Of a DNA stretch of 64,000 nt, positions 16,759-27,314 are shown one piece after another (within the stretch, counting starts at the first letter, position 1; each line of letters starts with the position of its first letter). The stretch is from RPQJ01 sp963762315 (GTDB taxonomy: Bacteria; Pseudomonadota; Gammaproteobacteria; Steroidobacterales; Steroidobacteraceae). Location of the stretch: positions 496,001 to 560,000 of the forward strand of contig CAVXKO010000005.1 of the NCBI GenBank assembly GCA_963762315.1, written 5' to 3'. The notes below the pieces were generated by a model, which was not told the DNA's origin, did not search any database, and worked only from the letters and a program-made list of their open reading frames with translations. A program made the translations under genes and the position numbers.

Positions 16759-19132
16759 CTAGAAATCGTAGCGATAGCCGAGGCTGAAATAATACCGCGT
16801 GGTGTCCTCGGTGGTCTGCCCCATGTCGCGCGAGCCGATCTCCGCGCCGCCCTCGAGCTCCATCGTGAAGCGCTTGACGCGCAATTCCGTGCGCAGCGTC
16901 GGCACGTAGGTGGTCTGGGTCGAGCCGTCCGCATCGAACGTGCGCCGGTCCACGCGCAGGCGCGGCTGCAGGCGCCAGCGCTCGCCGATCGGGAACTGCG
17001 AGCTCAGGCCGAGCGACATCGTCTCCATCGTCGAGCCGGTCTGGTACTGCAGTCCCAGGGTCGACACGTCGCCACGGCCGAACAGGCCGAAACCGAGCAG
17101 CTGCGTCGCGACGGCGACGTCGGTGCCCGGGTCCGGCGTGGCGGCCACGCCGCCCGAGGCCGGCGTGCCGCCGAGGTTCATGCTCGCCACGTCGATCGAC
17201 CACTGCCAGCGCTCCCCGAACGGACGCGATGCCGAGAGCGTGATCGTGTCGGACTCGGCGGTGCGGTCCCGGGCCAGCTGCTCGATCTCGTCGGTGGTGA
17301 ACAGGTCGAACAGCTCGTCGAAGCTCGTCACCGGCTGGCCGATCATCGCGTTGCGCGTCGTCAGGCTCGGGCTCTTGCGGTGGTCGAGGTTGAAGTTGAC
17401 CGTCCAGCGCGCCGGCAGCGCGAACGTGCCGAGCAGCAGCACGTTGTTCAGGTCCTGGTAGTGGATGTCGTAGTCGAGCAGCCCGACCATCGTGATGCCC
17501 GGCTTGAAATAGCGGACCTCCGTACCGATCGCCTGCCGGTCCGTCGCGCCGAAGTAGTCCTGCGAGACGGCGTACACCGAGAAGTCCCAGGCGTTGGCAA
17601 ACGTGCCGAAGTCCGCCGAAAGTCCGTAGAACTGCCGGTCGGTGTTCGGACCGTCGCGCGTCGACTCCACCGGGTATCCGAAGTTCGCGTTGAGCCGGAA
17701 TCGCGGACGGACCTGGTATCCCGCATACACGCCGTCGAACGTACCGAGCAGGCCGCCCGCGCTTCCGGACTGCCGGCCGGCGCGCACCGTCCAGTCGAGC
17801 TCGCGGTCGTTCAGTTCCGCGAACAGCATCGTGACGCGGGACTGGTCGCCCGGACCGTTCGACAGCATGTCAAACGTGTAGCCCGCCGCGGCGCGGGTCG
17901 AGAAATCGAAACGTTCGCCCCGACGGCGCGCGACGAGCCCGACGTCGTTGATCAGCGCGTTCTGCGTCGTGAGGTCGGTCGAGGTCGTGTCGTTGCTGAA
18001 GCTCGTCGAATCCTGGCGGTAGATCTGCGAAAAGCCGCCGTAGAACTTCCACGCCGAATCCTCGTCGCCTGCGACCCGCCCGCCCTGCGAGGGGCGCGTC
18101 GCCAGCGCGAGCGCGCGCAGGCGCTTCTTGACTCGATCGGTCGCCGGGCCCTGGGGATAGCGGCGCAGGTATTCCTCGTAGTCCGCCTTCGCGTGCGCGA
18201 GCTGGCCGCTGCGTTCGTGCGAGAGGCCGAGCAGTTCCTGCGCCTCGGCGCGCTGCGGGAACTCCGGCTGCTCGAGCAGCTTCGTCAGCAGGGGGATCGC
18301 CGTCGCATAGTCCTTGCGGCGGAACGCGTCCTTGGCCTGTTTCAGTGTCTTCTGGAGATCCGGGTCCGTCAGCGTGGCGGACGAAGTCGTCGGGGCCGCC
18401 GCCACGTGACCGATGGCCGTCGGCGTGCCCACCGCGGTGAGTTCCTCGTCGTCGGCGATGGCGATCCAGGACTTCGGATAGTTCATGCGCGCTTTCGTCA
18501 GCACGCGCTTTGCGTCCGCTTCCGTGACGAACGGGCCAGCGCGCAGGCGGTACCAGCGCTGCTCGTCGACCACGACCTCGGAGACGTAGGCGCGGACGCC
18601 CGTTGCGGCTGCGGCTCCCGCCAGCGCCTCCTGGCTGTACGGTTCCTTCGACGAGTCGAGGTTGACCGCGTAGGTCGAGGTGCCCTGCGGCATGGCCTCC
18701 ACGGTCACCTTTGGGCGTCTCGGGCCGCAGCAAGCGGATGCGCAGGCCCCGGCCGTCGAACGACGGGACGATCACGAACTGTTCCGCGCGCGTCCAGCCG
18801 ATGCGCAACTCGACGTTGGTGCCGAAGGGGCGGACCACGTCCACGGAGCGCACGAATCCGGTGCCACCGACGCTGAGCGGCTGCTCGATCGTGTTCGACG
18901 GCGGCCCGCAGTCGGGACCGGCGCTCAGCCGCACCTGCACCATGTCGCCGCTGCTGGCCGGGGTGTGGCTGACGTAGCGCAACGTGCAGCCGAACAGCAC
19001 GGTCACGGCGACGTAGCCGCGCTGCTCGGAGGCGCCGACGTCCTCGACGAGGCGCACGGACTGGCCCTGGGCGGCCGTCGAGGCCAGTGCGAGCAGGGCG
19101 CAGCACGCCAGGCGTTTCACGAACGTCGCCAT
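16759..19132 (-). CDS. SPOR-TPR-beta-barrel outer-membrane protein, one frameshift
   Basis: About 790 residues when one extra base near 18705 (in CCCAAAGG) is ignored. Order: signal peptide (LACCALLALASTAAQG); an N-terminal beta-rich region; a SPOR-like domain (YAVNLDSS ... RWYRLRAGPFVTEADAKRVL), which in other proteins binds denuded peptidoglycan; TPR-like helices (KQAKDAFRRKDYATAIPLL); then about 450 residues of alternating beta-strand pattern ending in the aromatic Tyr-Arg-Tyr-Asp-Phe expected of an outer-membrane barrel. Its ATG overlaps the stop of the giant cytochrome gene. A porin sheath for multihaem cytochromes, as in Mtr/Pcc conduits, is inferred; sequence similarity to MtrB was not shown. 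Confidence 0.7.
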
Positions 19133-22100
19133 CAGTTATTGAACGACGTGTCCGTGATGCGATGCTCCGGACCGGAGCGCCGGGTCAGGATCGTCGTCAA
19201 CGTCGAGTCGGTGTAGATGTGGCACGCGCCCGAGCAGTTGCGCAGCTCGCTCACGGTGTACTTCACGTCGAGGTACTTCTTGTGAGGGTCCGGCTTGAAG
19301 TTGCTCGCGTGGCAGCCCGCGCAGGCCGGCTTGTAGGCCGGCGCCGGCCACGTCGCGGCGTCAGTGTTGGTCTTGTGGCAGCTCAGGCAGGTCAGCGCCA
19401 CGCGGTGATCGCCCGGATACCCGCCGCCCGCGACGTGCTTGAACGTGTTCGGCGACCAGGCCGTGACGGTGTGGCAATGGTTGCAGTCGAAGTTGTTGAC
19501 CGGGAAGGTCATGTGGCCGGTCGACGGGCCCGTCGCGGACGTACCGTCGTGGCAGGTCTTGCAGCCGCCGGTGATCTTGCTGTGATCGACCTTTGCCGGC
19601 AGCCAGGCCAGCGTCGAGTGGCACGAGCCGCATTCCTGCGTCGTCGGCACGTGCCCGACCGGCTTGCCGGTGGCCTTCACGCCGTCATGGCAGCTGCTGC
19701 ACACGCCGATGACGTGCGCATGGTCGACGTTGATCGCCGGCTTCCAGGCCGTGGTCGTGTGGCAGGCGTTGCACGTATTGTCCGACGCGATGTGCGTTGC
19801 GTTCTTGCCGGTCGCGACGGTCCCGTTGTGGCAGGAGTAGCAGGTGCCGGTGACCTGCGTGTGGTCGACGCGGACCGCCGGCTTCCAGGCCGTGGGCGTG
19901 TGGCAGGCCTCGCACGTGTTGGTCGTCGTGATGTGCGTGGCGTTCTTGCCTGTCGCGTTAGTGCCGTTGTGGCAGCTGTAGCAGTTGGCGGTGATGCCGT
20001 CGTGCGTGAAGCCGGTGGCGGGCTTCCACGCCAGGGTGCTGTGGCACGCGCTGCACTCCGCCGTCGTCGCGATGTGCGTCGCCGGCTTGCCGGTGGCGAT
20101 CGTGCCGTTGTGGCAGCTCGAGCAGGTGCCGATCACCTGCGCATGATCGACCTTGGTGGCCGGCTTCCAGGCCGTCGTTGCGTGGCAGGCTTCGCACGTG
20201 TTGCTCGTGAAGATGTGCGTCGCATTCTTGCCCGTGGCGTTCACGCCGTTGTGGCAGCTCGAGCAGCCGCTGGTGATGCCGGTGTGCGTGAACGTCGCCG
20301 GCTTCCAGGCCAGCGTCGTGTGGCAGGTGCCGCACTCCTGGGTCGTCGCGATGTGGGCCGTGCCTTTGCCAGTAGCCTTGGTGCCGTCGTGGCAGGACGA
20401 GCAGGTGCCCACGACCTGCGCGTGGTCGACCTTGGTGGCCGGCTTCCAGGCCGCGGTCGTGTGGCACGCGTCGCACGTGTTCGACGTGTTGAGGTGCGTC
20501 GCGTTCTTGCCGGTCGCCGTCGTGCCGTTGTGGCAGGAGTAGCACGTGCCGGTGACCTGCGTGTGATCGACGCGCGTCGCCGGCTTCCACGCGGCCGGCG
20601 TGTGGCAGGTCTCGCACGTATTGGTCGACGTGATGTGCGTGGCGTTCTTGCCCGTGGCGTTCACGCCGTTGTGGCAGCTGTAGCAGCCGGCAGTGATCCC
20701 GGCATGCGTGAAGCCGCTCGCCGGCTTCCAGGCGACCGTGCTGTGGCACGCACTGCATTCGGAGGTCGTCGCGATGTGGGTCGGCGGCTTGCCGGTGGCG
20801 ATCGTGCCGTTGTGGCAGCTCGAGCAGGCGCCGATCACCTGCGTGTGGTCGACCTTCGACGCGGGCTTCCAGGCGGAGGTGACGTGGCAGCTTTCGCACG
20901 AATTGGTCGTGAAGATATGCGTCGCATTCTTGCCGTTCGCGTTCACGCCGTTGTGACAGCTCGAGCAGCCGCTGGTGATGCCGGTGTGCGTGAACGTCGC
21001 GGGCGTCCAGGCAAGCGTGGTGTGGCAGGTGCCGCACTCCTGTGTCGTCGGGATGTGGCTCGGTCCCTTGCCGGTCGAAATCGTGCCGTTGTGGCAGGAA
21101 GTGCACGTGCCGGTGACCTGCGTGTGGTCGACACGGGATGCGGGCTTCCAGGCGGCGACGGTGTGGCACGCCTCGCAGGCATTGCTGCTGAGGATGTGCG
21201 CCGCATTCTTGCCAGCGGCATTCACGCCGTTGTGGCAACTGAAGCAATTGGTCGTGATGCCGGTGTGATCGACGCGAGCCGGCTTCCAGGCGAGCGGCGA
21301 GTGGCAGTTCTCGCAGTTGTTGTCGCTCGCGATGTGGCCGGGGGCTTGCCCGGTGGCAGTCGTGCCGTTGTGGCACGAAAGCAGCTGCCGATCACCTGGT
21401 TGTGGTCGACCTTCGTGGCCGGCTTCCAGGCGACCGTCGAATGGCACGCGTCGCAGGTGTTGCTGGTCAGGATGTGCGTGGCGTTCTTGCCGGTCGCCGT
21501 CGTGCCGTTGTGGCACGAGAAGCAGCTGCCCGTCACCTGCGCGTGGTCGACCTTGACGGCCGGCTTCCAGGTCACCGTCGAGTGGCAGGACTCGCAGCTG
21601 TTGCTCGCGAGGATGTGCGCTGGTGCTCTTGCCGGTTGCCTTCACGCCGTCGTGGCAGGTGGCGCAGCCGTCCGTAATGCCGCCGTGCGTGAAGGAGGCG
21701 GGCTTCCATGCGAGCGTCGTGTGGCAGGTGCTGCAATTGTCGTCCGAGACGATGTGTGTCGGCGTCTTGCCGGTGGCGATCGTGCCGTTGTGGCAGGAGG
21801 CGCAGGTGCCGATGACCTGCGTGTGATCGACCGTCGTCGCCGGCTTCCAGGTCGTGGTGCCGTGGCAAGACTCGCAGGTCGCGGTGCTCGCGATGTGCGT
21901 CGAGTTCTTGCCGGCGGCCTTGACGCCGTCGTGGCACGAGGAGCAGTTGTTGACGATGCCGGAGTGCGCGAAGTTCGCGGGCTTCCAGGCCAGCGTGGTG
22001 TGGCAACTGTCGCATTCAGCCGTGGTCGGGATGTGGTTGGTATCCACTCCGTCGCAAGCGTTCCATTGTGGCAGGACGCGCAGGTGCCCAGTACCTGGGC

Positions 22101-23531
22101 GTGGTCCACCTTGGTCGCGGGCTTCCAGACGGTGGTGCCGTGGCAGGTGTCGCAGCTGTTGGTCGTCGTCAGGTGCGTGAGGTTCTTGCCGGTGGCCGTC
22201 GTGCCGTTGTGGCAGGAGTAGCAGCTGCCCGTCACCTGCGTGTGGTCGACCTTCGTTGCCGGACGCCACGTGAACGTGGCATGGCACGACTCGCAGCTGT
22301 TGGTCGAGAGGATGTGGTTGACGCTCTTGCCGGTCCACTTCACGCCGTCGTGGCACGACACGCAATTCGCGGAGATGCCGTCGTGCGCGAACGTCGCGGG
22401 TTTCCACGCCGTGGTCGTATGGCAGCGGTCGCAGGTGTCGTCGCTCGGAATGTGGGTCGCGCCCTTGCCGTCCGCGGTCGTCCCGTTGTGGCAGGAGACG
22501 CAGGTGCCCAGCACCTGCAGGTGGTCCACGCGCGAGGCGGGCTTCCACCCGGCCACGACATGGCACGACTCGCAGCTGGTCGTCGACTGGATGTGGGTGG
22601 CGTTCTTGCCGGCGGCCTTCGTGCCGTCGTGGCAGCTCACACAATTGCTGACGATGCCCGTGTGGTCGAACTTCGCGGGCAGCCAGGCCAGCGTCGAGTG
22701 GCAGTTGTCGCACTCGGCATTGGTCGGGATGTGGTCCGCCTTCTTCCCCGTGGCCTTCACGCCGTCGTGGCAGGACGCGCAGCTGCCGAGCACGTTCGTG
22801 TGGTCGACCTTCGTCGCCGGCTTCCAGGATGTCGTCGAATGGCACGCCTGGCAGTTCGCGGTCGACTGGATGTGCGTCGAGTTCTTGCCCGTCGCCTTGG
22901 CGCCGTCGTGGCACGTCGCGCAACCGTCCACGATGCCGTCATGAGAGAAGCGCGCCGGCATCCAGGCCGAGGTGGAGTGGCAGTTCTCGCAGCCGAGGCG
23001 CGTCGGGACGTGGCTCGGGCCCTTGCCCGTGGCCTGCGACCCGTTGTGGCACGATTCGCAGCCGCTGGTGATGCTCGCGTGATCGAACTTCGCCGGCGAC
23101 CAGGCGGTGTTGCTGTGGCACGCGCCGCAGTCCTGGCTCGTCTGGATGTGGCCCGGCGGCATGCCGGGCGCTTCCACGTTGTTGTGGCAGCTGGCGCAGC
23201 TGCCGCGCGTCAGGTCGTGATCGAACCGGCTCGCCGGCATCCACGCCGCGGTGGTGTGGCACCCGCCGCAGTTCTCCGTGCTCATGATGTGGTCGGCCGT
23301 CTTCGGCGTGGCGCCGATGCGAGAGCCGGGCGAATGGCAGGTGAAGCATGCGCGCGGCGTGCCCTTGAACACGGCGTCGACGTGGCAGGACTCGCACGGC
23401 TGCAGGCGATGGGCGCCGGTCAGCTCGTAGCCGGTCGTCAGGTGATCGAACTTCTTGCCGGGGCTCTGTGCAAGGGCAGTGCCGCACACCAGGGTGAGCA
23501 GCAAGAGACAGCTTGCGAGCAGCTTTCGCAT
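19132..23531 (-). CDS. Giant multihaem c-type cytochrome (about 60 haem motifs), frameshifted
   Basis: About 1466 residues once three frameshifts (near 22055, 21620 and 21380) are bridged. A signal peptide (MRKLLASCLLLLTLVCGTALA) is followed by 59 CxxCH motifs, counted by hand over the composite frame, plus one CxxxCH near the C-terminus (CSGACH). The body is a repeat of paired haem modules with the pattern CxxCHNGTxATGK, then THI, then CxxCHxTxAWKPA, then DHxQVxG. The last 2.1 kb consists of three 702-bp blocks of ten haems. Ends in TRRSGPEHRITDTSFNN. It stands 14 nt after the 21-haem cytochrome gene and overlaps the barrel gene. A periplasmic or outer-membrane electron wire is inferred. Confidence 0.85.
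19617..21720 (-). repeat. Three 702/699-bp ten-haem super-repeats within the giant cytochrome
   Basis: The same landmark (TGTGGCAGGTGCCGCACTCC or close variant) recurs at 19617, 20319, 21021 and 21720. The spacings are 702, 702 and 699 bp, the last short by one codon. Each interval encodes ten CxxCH motifs in the same order of submodules, so the gene grew by in-frame duplication of 234-codon blocks. Confidence 0.85.
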
Positions 23532-23545
23532 GAGAGGCCCCCCCG

Positions 23546-25108
23546 TCATTGCAGGCGCGCGCCCTTGAAGGTCGAGCTGTTGTGGCAGCGCTGGCACTGC
23601 CGACCGAACTGGCCGAGGTGCACGTCGTCCTGCGTGTGACAGGATGCGCAATCGCCGGCGAGCTTGACGACATCCGGCGGCTGTTTGTGACAGCCTTCAC
23701 AAGTGGCCCGGGCATGCGCGCCCGTCAGGGCGAAGTTCGTGGCCTTCGCGTGGTCGAACTCCCAGATTCCCCAGCCGTTCGGCGAGTGGCAGCTCTCGCA
23801 GTCCTTGCCGAGGGAGCCCTTGTGCCGGTCGTCGCGCTGGTGGCAGTCGTTGCACGTCTTCGGCGCGCCCTTGAACGACGGCTTGCTGTGACAGGCATGG
23901 CAGGGCACCGCCACGTGCAGTCCCACCAGCGTGAAGCCCGTCAGGTCGTGGTCGAAGGCGATGTCCTTGCGCCAGCTTTCGACGCCGTGGCATTGCGCGC
24001 AGTCCTTGCCGAGCTGGCCGGAGTGGACGTCGCGCGTGCGATGGCAAGCCACGCAGTCCGTGCCGAGTTTCTGGGTCGCGACGGGCGCCGTGTGGCAGGT
24101 GTGGCAGTCGAGTTTCGCGTGCGTGCCGACCAGCTCGAACTTGCCGTCGCGCGTGTGATCGAAGCTCGCCTGCTTCCACCCGGACGCCGAGTGGCACTTC
24201 TCGCAAGCCGTGCCGAAGCGCGTGGCGTGCGCATCCTCGGCGCGATGGCACCCGACGCAGTCCTTCGGCAGCGGGTCCTTCATGCTCGCGGTCTTGTGGC
24301 AACCCTGGCAGGTCAGGCTGGAGTGCGCTCCGGTGAGCGCGAAGCCCGTCTCCTTCAGGTGATCGAACTTCGTGCCCTTCCAGGCCGCCGTGTTGTGGCA
24401 CGCACCGCAGTCGGTACCGCGGCTGCCGCGATGCACGTCGTCCGGGGCGTGGCAGGAAACGCACTGCGTCGGTGTCCCGGCGTAGCGATTGCCCGCGTGG
24501 CACGACTCGCAGGGAATCTCGCCGTGGCGCTCGCGCAGCGCGAATTTCGTCTTGGCGTGGTCGAACTTCGCCTTCGTCCAGCCGCTCGATTCGTGGCACG
24601 AGCCACAGTCCTTGCCGAACTTTCCGTCGTGCGGGTCGTCGTTGCGGTGGCAGTCGAAGCAGGCGCTCGTCGCCTGCCGGTACTTCGCGCCTTGCTTGTG
24701 GCATTCGGCGCAAGGTGCCGTCGAGTGCGCGCCCGACAGCGCGAAGTCGGTGCGCGAGTGGTCGAACGACGAACGGCTCAGTTTCACGATGTCCGCTTCC
24801 CGGCCGAGATGCTCCGTGTGGCAGGCCTTGCACTGCGCGCCTTCGATTCCCGCAAGCCGGCCATGGAACCCGGTGCGGGCGCGCACGTCCGCACCCACGT
24901 CCTTGTGGCAGTCCATGCATAGCTGGGCCTGGCGATTGCGGTCGGCACGGTCATGGCACTTGGCGCATTCGGACTCGAGCTTGGCGTGCGCGGTCGACAC
25001 TTTCCCCGGCATCAGCAGCGTCTCGATTCCGGAGGCGCGCGCCTGCAGCGGCACGACGATCGCCAGCAGGGTAACGAGAGTTGCGAGACGTGCCGGTGCG
25101 CGGCGCAT
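23546..25108 (-). CDS. 21-haem c-type cytochrome
   Basis: 520 residues, intact. The signal peptide is MRRAPARLATLVTLLAIVVP up to QARA. I count 21 CxxCH motifs (first CAKCH, last CQRCH). The repeat theme is C-x2-CH ... FDHxKTxFALxGAH ... C-x2-CH, alternating with GKDCxxCH, which resembles doubled-CXXCH/cytochrome c7-like families. A periplasmic electron carrier is inferred. The ATG at 25108 lies 11 nt after the stop of the membrane protein gene, and the stop is 14 nt before the giant cytochrome gene, so all are one operon. Confidence 0.9.
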   Translation of the reverse strand: MRRAPARLATLVTLLAIVVPLQARASGIETLLMPGKVSTAHAKLESECAKCHDRADRNRQAQLCMDCHKDVGADVRARTGFHGRLAGIEGAQCKACHTEHLGREADIVKLSRSSFDHSRTDFALSGAHSTAPCAECHKQGAKYRQATSACFDCHRNDDPHDGKFGKDCGSCHESSGWTKAKFDHAKTKFALRERHGEIPCESCHAGNRYAGTPTQCVSCHAPDDVHRGSRGTDCGACHNTAAWKGTKFDHLKETGFALTGAHSSLTCQGCHKTASMKDPLPKDCVGCHRAEDAHATRFGTACEKCHSASGWKQASFDHTRDGKFELVGTHAKLDCHTCHTAPVATQKLGTDCVACHRTRDVHSGQLGKDCAQCHGVESWRKDIAFDHDLTGFTLVGLHVAVPCHACHSKPSFKGAPKTCNDCHQRDDRHKGSLGKDCESCHSPNGWGIWEFDHAKATNFALTGAHARATCEGCHKQPPDVVKLAGDCASCHTQDDVHLGQFGRQCQRCHNSSTFKGARLQ

Positions 25109-25119
25109 GGGCGTGCCGC

Positions 25120-25974
25120 TCAGTACACGTGCACCGCGACGACGTGGACCGTGCCCGCGATCAGCAGCATCAGGAACAACGGCATGTGCAGCGCGTGCCA
25201 CAGCGAAAAGAGTTGCTCGAACGCCGAGAACTCGACCACGCGGCGGGTGGCTGCCAGCCGCGAGTCGATGTACTGGAAGGCCACCGTCTGCAGCCGGGTG
25301 CCCTGGGCGGTCGTTGCACTGCCGACGGCATGACCGGCCCGCAGCTCGCGGCGCACGTAGCGGCGCAGGTGACGGCGTGCCATGAACGTGCCGTACGCAC
25401 CGACGAGCGGTCGGGCCAGCACGAACGTCTTCTCGCAACGGCGGATCAGCACCTGCTCCTCGGCCCCGATGCGGTCCACGAGCTCGGGCAGGAACGAAAC
25501 CTCGGTCGACACCTGGCGCAGGCGCTCGGCATAGTCGCGAAGCTCGGCGAGGCTCGCCTTGCGACCGTGCAGGCCATGGTGGATGTGCGCGTAGAAATAC
25601 CGGCCGAAGAATCCGCTGCCGGCGACGACGAGCATGCAGAACAGCGCGACGTTGCTGTTGGTCGCGCCGAGGCGGAAGTTCGAATGGAACAGGATCAGCA
25701 GCGGCCCGACGACGCCGAAGGCCATGTGGATCTGGAACCAGAGCTTGGTCGAGCCGATCGCCTTCAGGCCCGGGATGCGCTTGCGGGCGGGGTAGATCAG
25801 CAGCAGCAGCATCAGGCTGCCGCCGAGGATGCCGAGCGCATAGCCGAAGCCCGACTGCGGAGTGATGTACTGCTCCGTCGGGAATGAATAGCCCCAGGCC
25901 AGCAGTACCGCCGCGACGAGGAAGCCGAGGCTGGCCGGCGTGACCCAGCGTCGGCGCTTGCTCTTCACGGGCAC
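25120..25974 (-). CDS. His-rich inner-membrane protein, possible cytochrome b-type electron carrier
   Basis: 284 residues with about five membrane segments: TM1 LGFLVAAVLLAWGY, TM2 YALGILGGSLMLLLLIY, TM3 HMAFGVVGPLLILFH, TM4 ALFCMLVVAGSGFFG and TM5 HMPLFLMLLIAGTVHVV. Paired histidines border several helices (IHMAF, LFHSNF, AHIHHG, WHALH, VHVVAVHVY), as in ferric-reductase-like or cytochrome b proteins, but no family signature is certain. The GTG start at 25974 is the safest. An ATG at 26081 followed by one frameshift would give an N-terminus beginning MNHDRETHHRQGG. Position between a CcmI-like gene and cytochromes suggests quinol-side electron transfer. Confidence 0.65.
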   Translation of the reverse strand: MPVKSKRRRWVTPASLGFLVAAVLLAWGYSFPTEQYITPQSGFGYALGILGGSLMLLLLIYPARKRIPGLKAIGSTKLWFQIHMAFGVVGPLLILFHSNFRLGATNSNVALFCMLVVAGSGFFGRYFYAHIHHGLHGRKASLAELRDYAERLRQVSTEVSFLPELVDRIGAEEQVLIRRCEKTFVLARPLVGAYGTFMARRHLRRYVRRELRAGHAVGSATTAQGTRLQTVAFQYIDSRLAATRRVVEFSAFEQLFSLWHALHMPLFLMLLIAGTVHVVAVHVY

Positions 25975-26088
25975 CTCGCTCGAAGGCGTCGGGACCGGCT
26001 GCAGCCGTGGACGTTCCGTGGACGCCTCGCTGCGGAAGGAAGTTCCGCCCTGTCGATGGTGCGTTTCGCGGTCGTGTTCATGGGCGGT

Positions 26089-26984
26089 TCAGCCTTTCTT
26101 GCCGGCGAGGCGCTCCGCCTCGGCGATGTTTGCCTCGATGATGCGTGCGTCGGACGAGCCGGGCGGCATCGAGCGCGAGCAATTTGCGCCACGTCGCGAG
26201 CGCGTCCTGGTAGCGGCGTTCTTCGTGCGCGAGGCTTGCCTTGAGCCACAAGCGCCTTGGTGTGCTTCGGATCGAGGCGAGCGCCTGGTCGATCGCCTTC
26301 GCGGGCTCGCCCGCGAGGCTGCCGGTCGGCGCGGAGGACGCGAGCGCATCCGCATAGTCGGCCCACGCGTCGGCGGTCATGCCGCCAGCCGCGATCACCT
26401 TGCGATAGACGTCGCACGCCTGCTTGAACTCACGCTTGCGTCGGTGCTCCTCGGCCTGCGCGAGCAGCGCCGACGTCCTTGCCGCCGGGCGCGGTGGCCT
26501 GCGGCATCAGCGCCGGGCGCGCCGGCGGATCGGCCGGACCGGCGCCGTCGCTGCCATGGCGTCCTGCAGGCTGCGCTGCGGCGACACCTTGTGCTCGCGC
26601 GCCAGCTTCGCGTCTTCGGTGCGGCCGAGGAAGTCGTACGACTGCGCGAGCAGCTTCCAGTCTTCGTCGGTCCCGCCCTTGGCGGCCAGTCGCGCGGCAA
26701 GCGCGGCAGTCGCCGCCTCCATCGACCCGCCCGTGCCAGGGTTCGAGGCCGTCGCTCGGTGCCGGGGCGCGTCGACGGTCATCCGGGCTGCGGGAGCCGA
26801 GGCCTTATCAGTAATGAGAAGCATTGCGATTGAGAGCGCAGGCGATGCCGGCCACCGAGCCCCGCAGGACCCAGGGGTTGAGCGACGTCAGAAACTGCAG
26901 TGCGCCGCGGCTTGCGAGCAGCGTGATCAGCAGGCCGGCGCTCAGGCCGAGCCCGAACCATCCGATCGCCGTCAGCGCCGACAT
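26089..26984 (-). CDS. CcmI-like TPR cytochrome c maturation protein, several frameshifts
   Basis: The reading frame is broken at four or more places. The assembled product begins MSALTAIGWFGLGLSAGLL, has two N-terminal membrane segments as in CcmI/CycH, then TPR-like helices (DEDWKLLAQSYDFLGRTEDA; TADAWADYADALAS; LWLKASLAHEERRYQDALAT). It ends in WRKLLALDAA, then ARIIEANIAEAERLAGKKG, the typical CcmI C-terminal pattern. CcmI delivers apocytochrome c to the haem-ligation complex. A dedicated copy at the head of a multihaem operon fits the demand for haem attachment. The start is uncertain. Confidence 0.55.
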
Positions 26985-27314
26985 CTCCGCTCGACCATCT
27001 CAACGCCTCCAAAGCAACTATCGCCGGCCGTACGCCGACGATTCACGCAGTTACCCCGGAACCCGCTGGATCGCTCGTATTTGTTATCCGACACACGACG
27101 TTCGGCGGAGCCTAGCCGTGTCTGGCGAGGATTATCAGCCAAATGCCGAGCGCGTTTATCCAATATTCGTGACCTCGATCTGCAGGATTGCCGCCAGAGG
27201 CGACGGGAGCTTTAGCTTGTGTGTTCGGTATCTTTGGCAGACCGTGACAGCCATGCATGATGTCCAAGCCGGTTTCGGGTTCGCCAAGCGTGCGCCAAAG
27301 CGCAGGGCACGGCC
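26985..27314. promoter_or_regulatory. Divergent intergenic region of the electron-transfer locus
   Basis: This 330-bp gap separates the minus-strand cytochrome operon from the plus-strand oxidoreductase and must hold both promoters. It is visibly more AT-rich than its surroundings around 27060-27240 (e.g. CGTATTTGTTATCC, GTTTATCCAATATTCG). No operator or gene could be identified with confidence. Confidence 0.45.

Noticed and set aside
19617..21720. Possible non-coding tandem repeat or satellite
   Set aside because: The 702-bp period is a codon multiple and each block keeps ten CxxCH motifs, so it is protein-coding duplication.
19087..22221. Very long open reading frame (about 1044 codons) antisense to the cytochrome genes
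   Set aside because: It mirrors the repetitive CxxCH coding strand (alternating Val/Ala/Arg-rich periodic sequence). It has no start context or known domain, and the signal peptides and haem motifs lie on the other strand.
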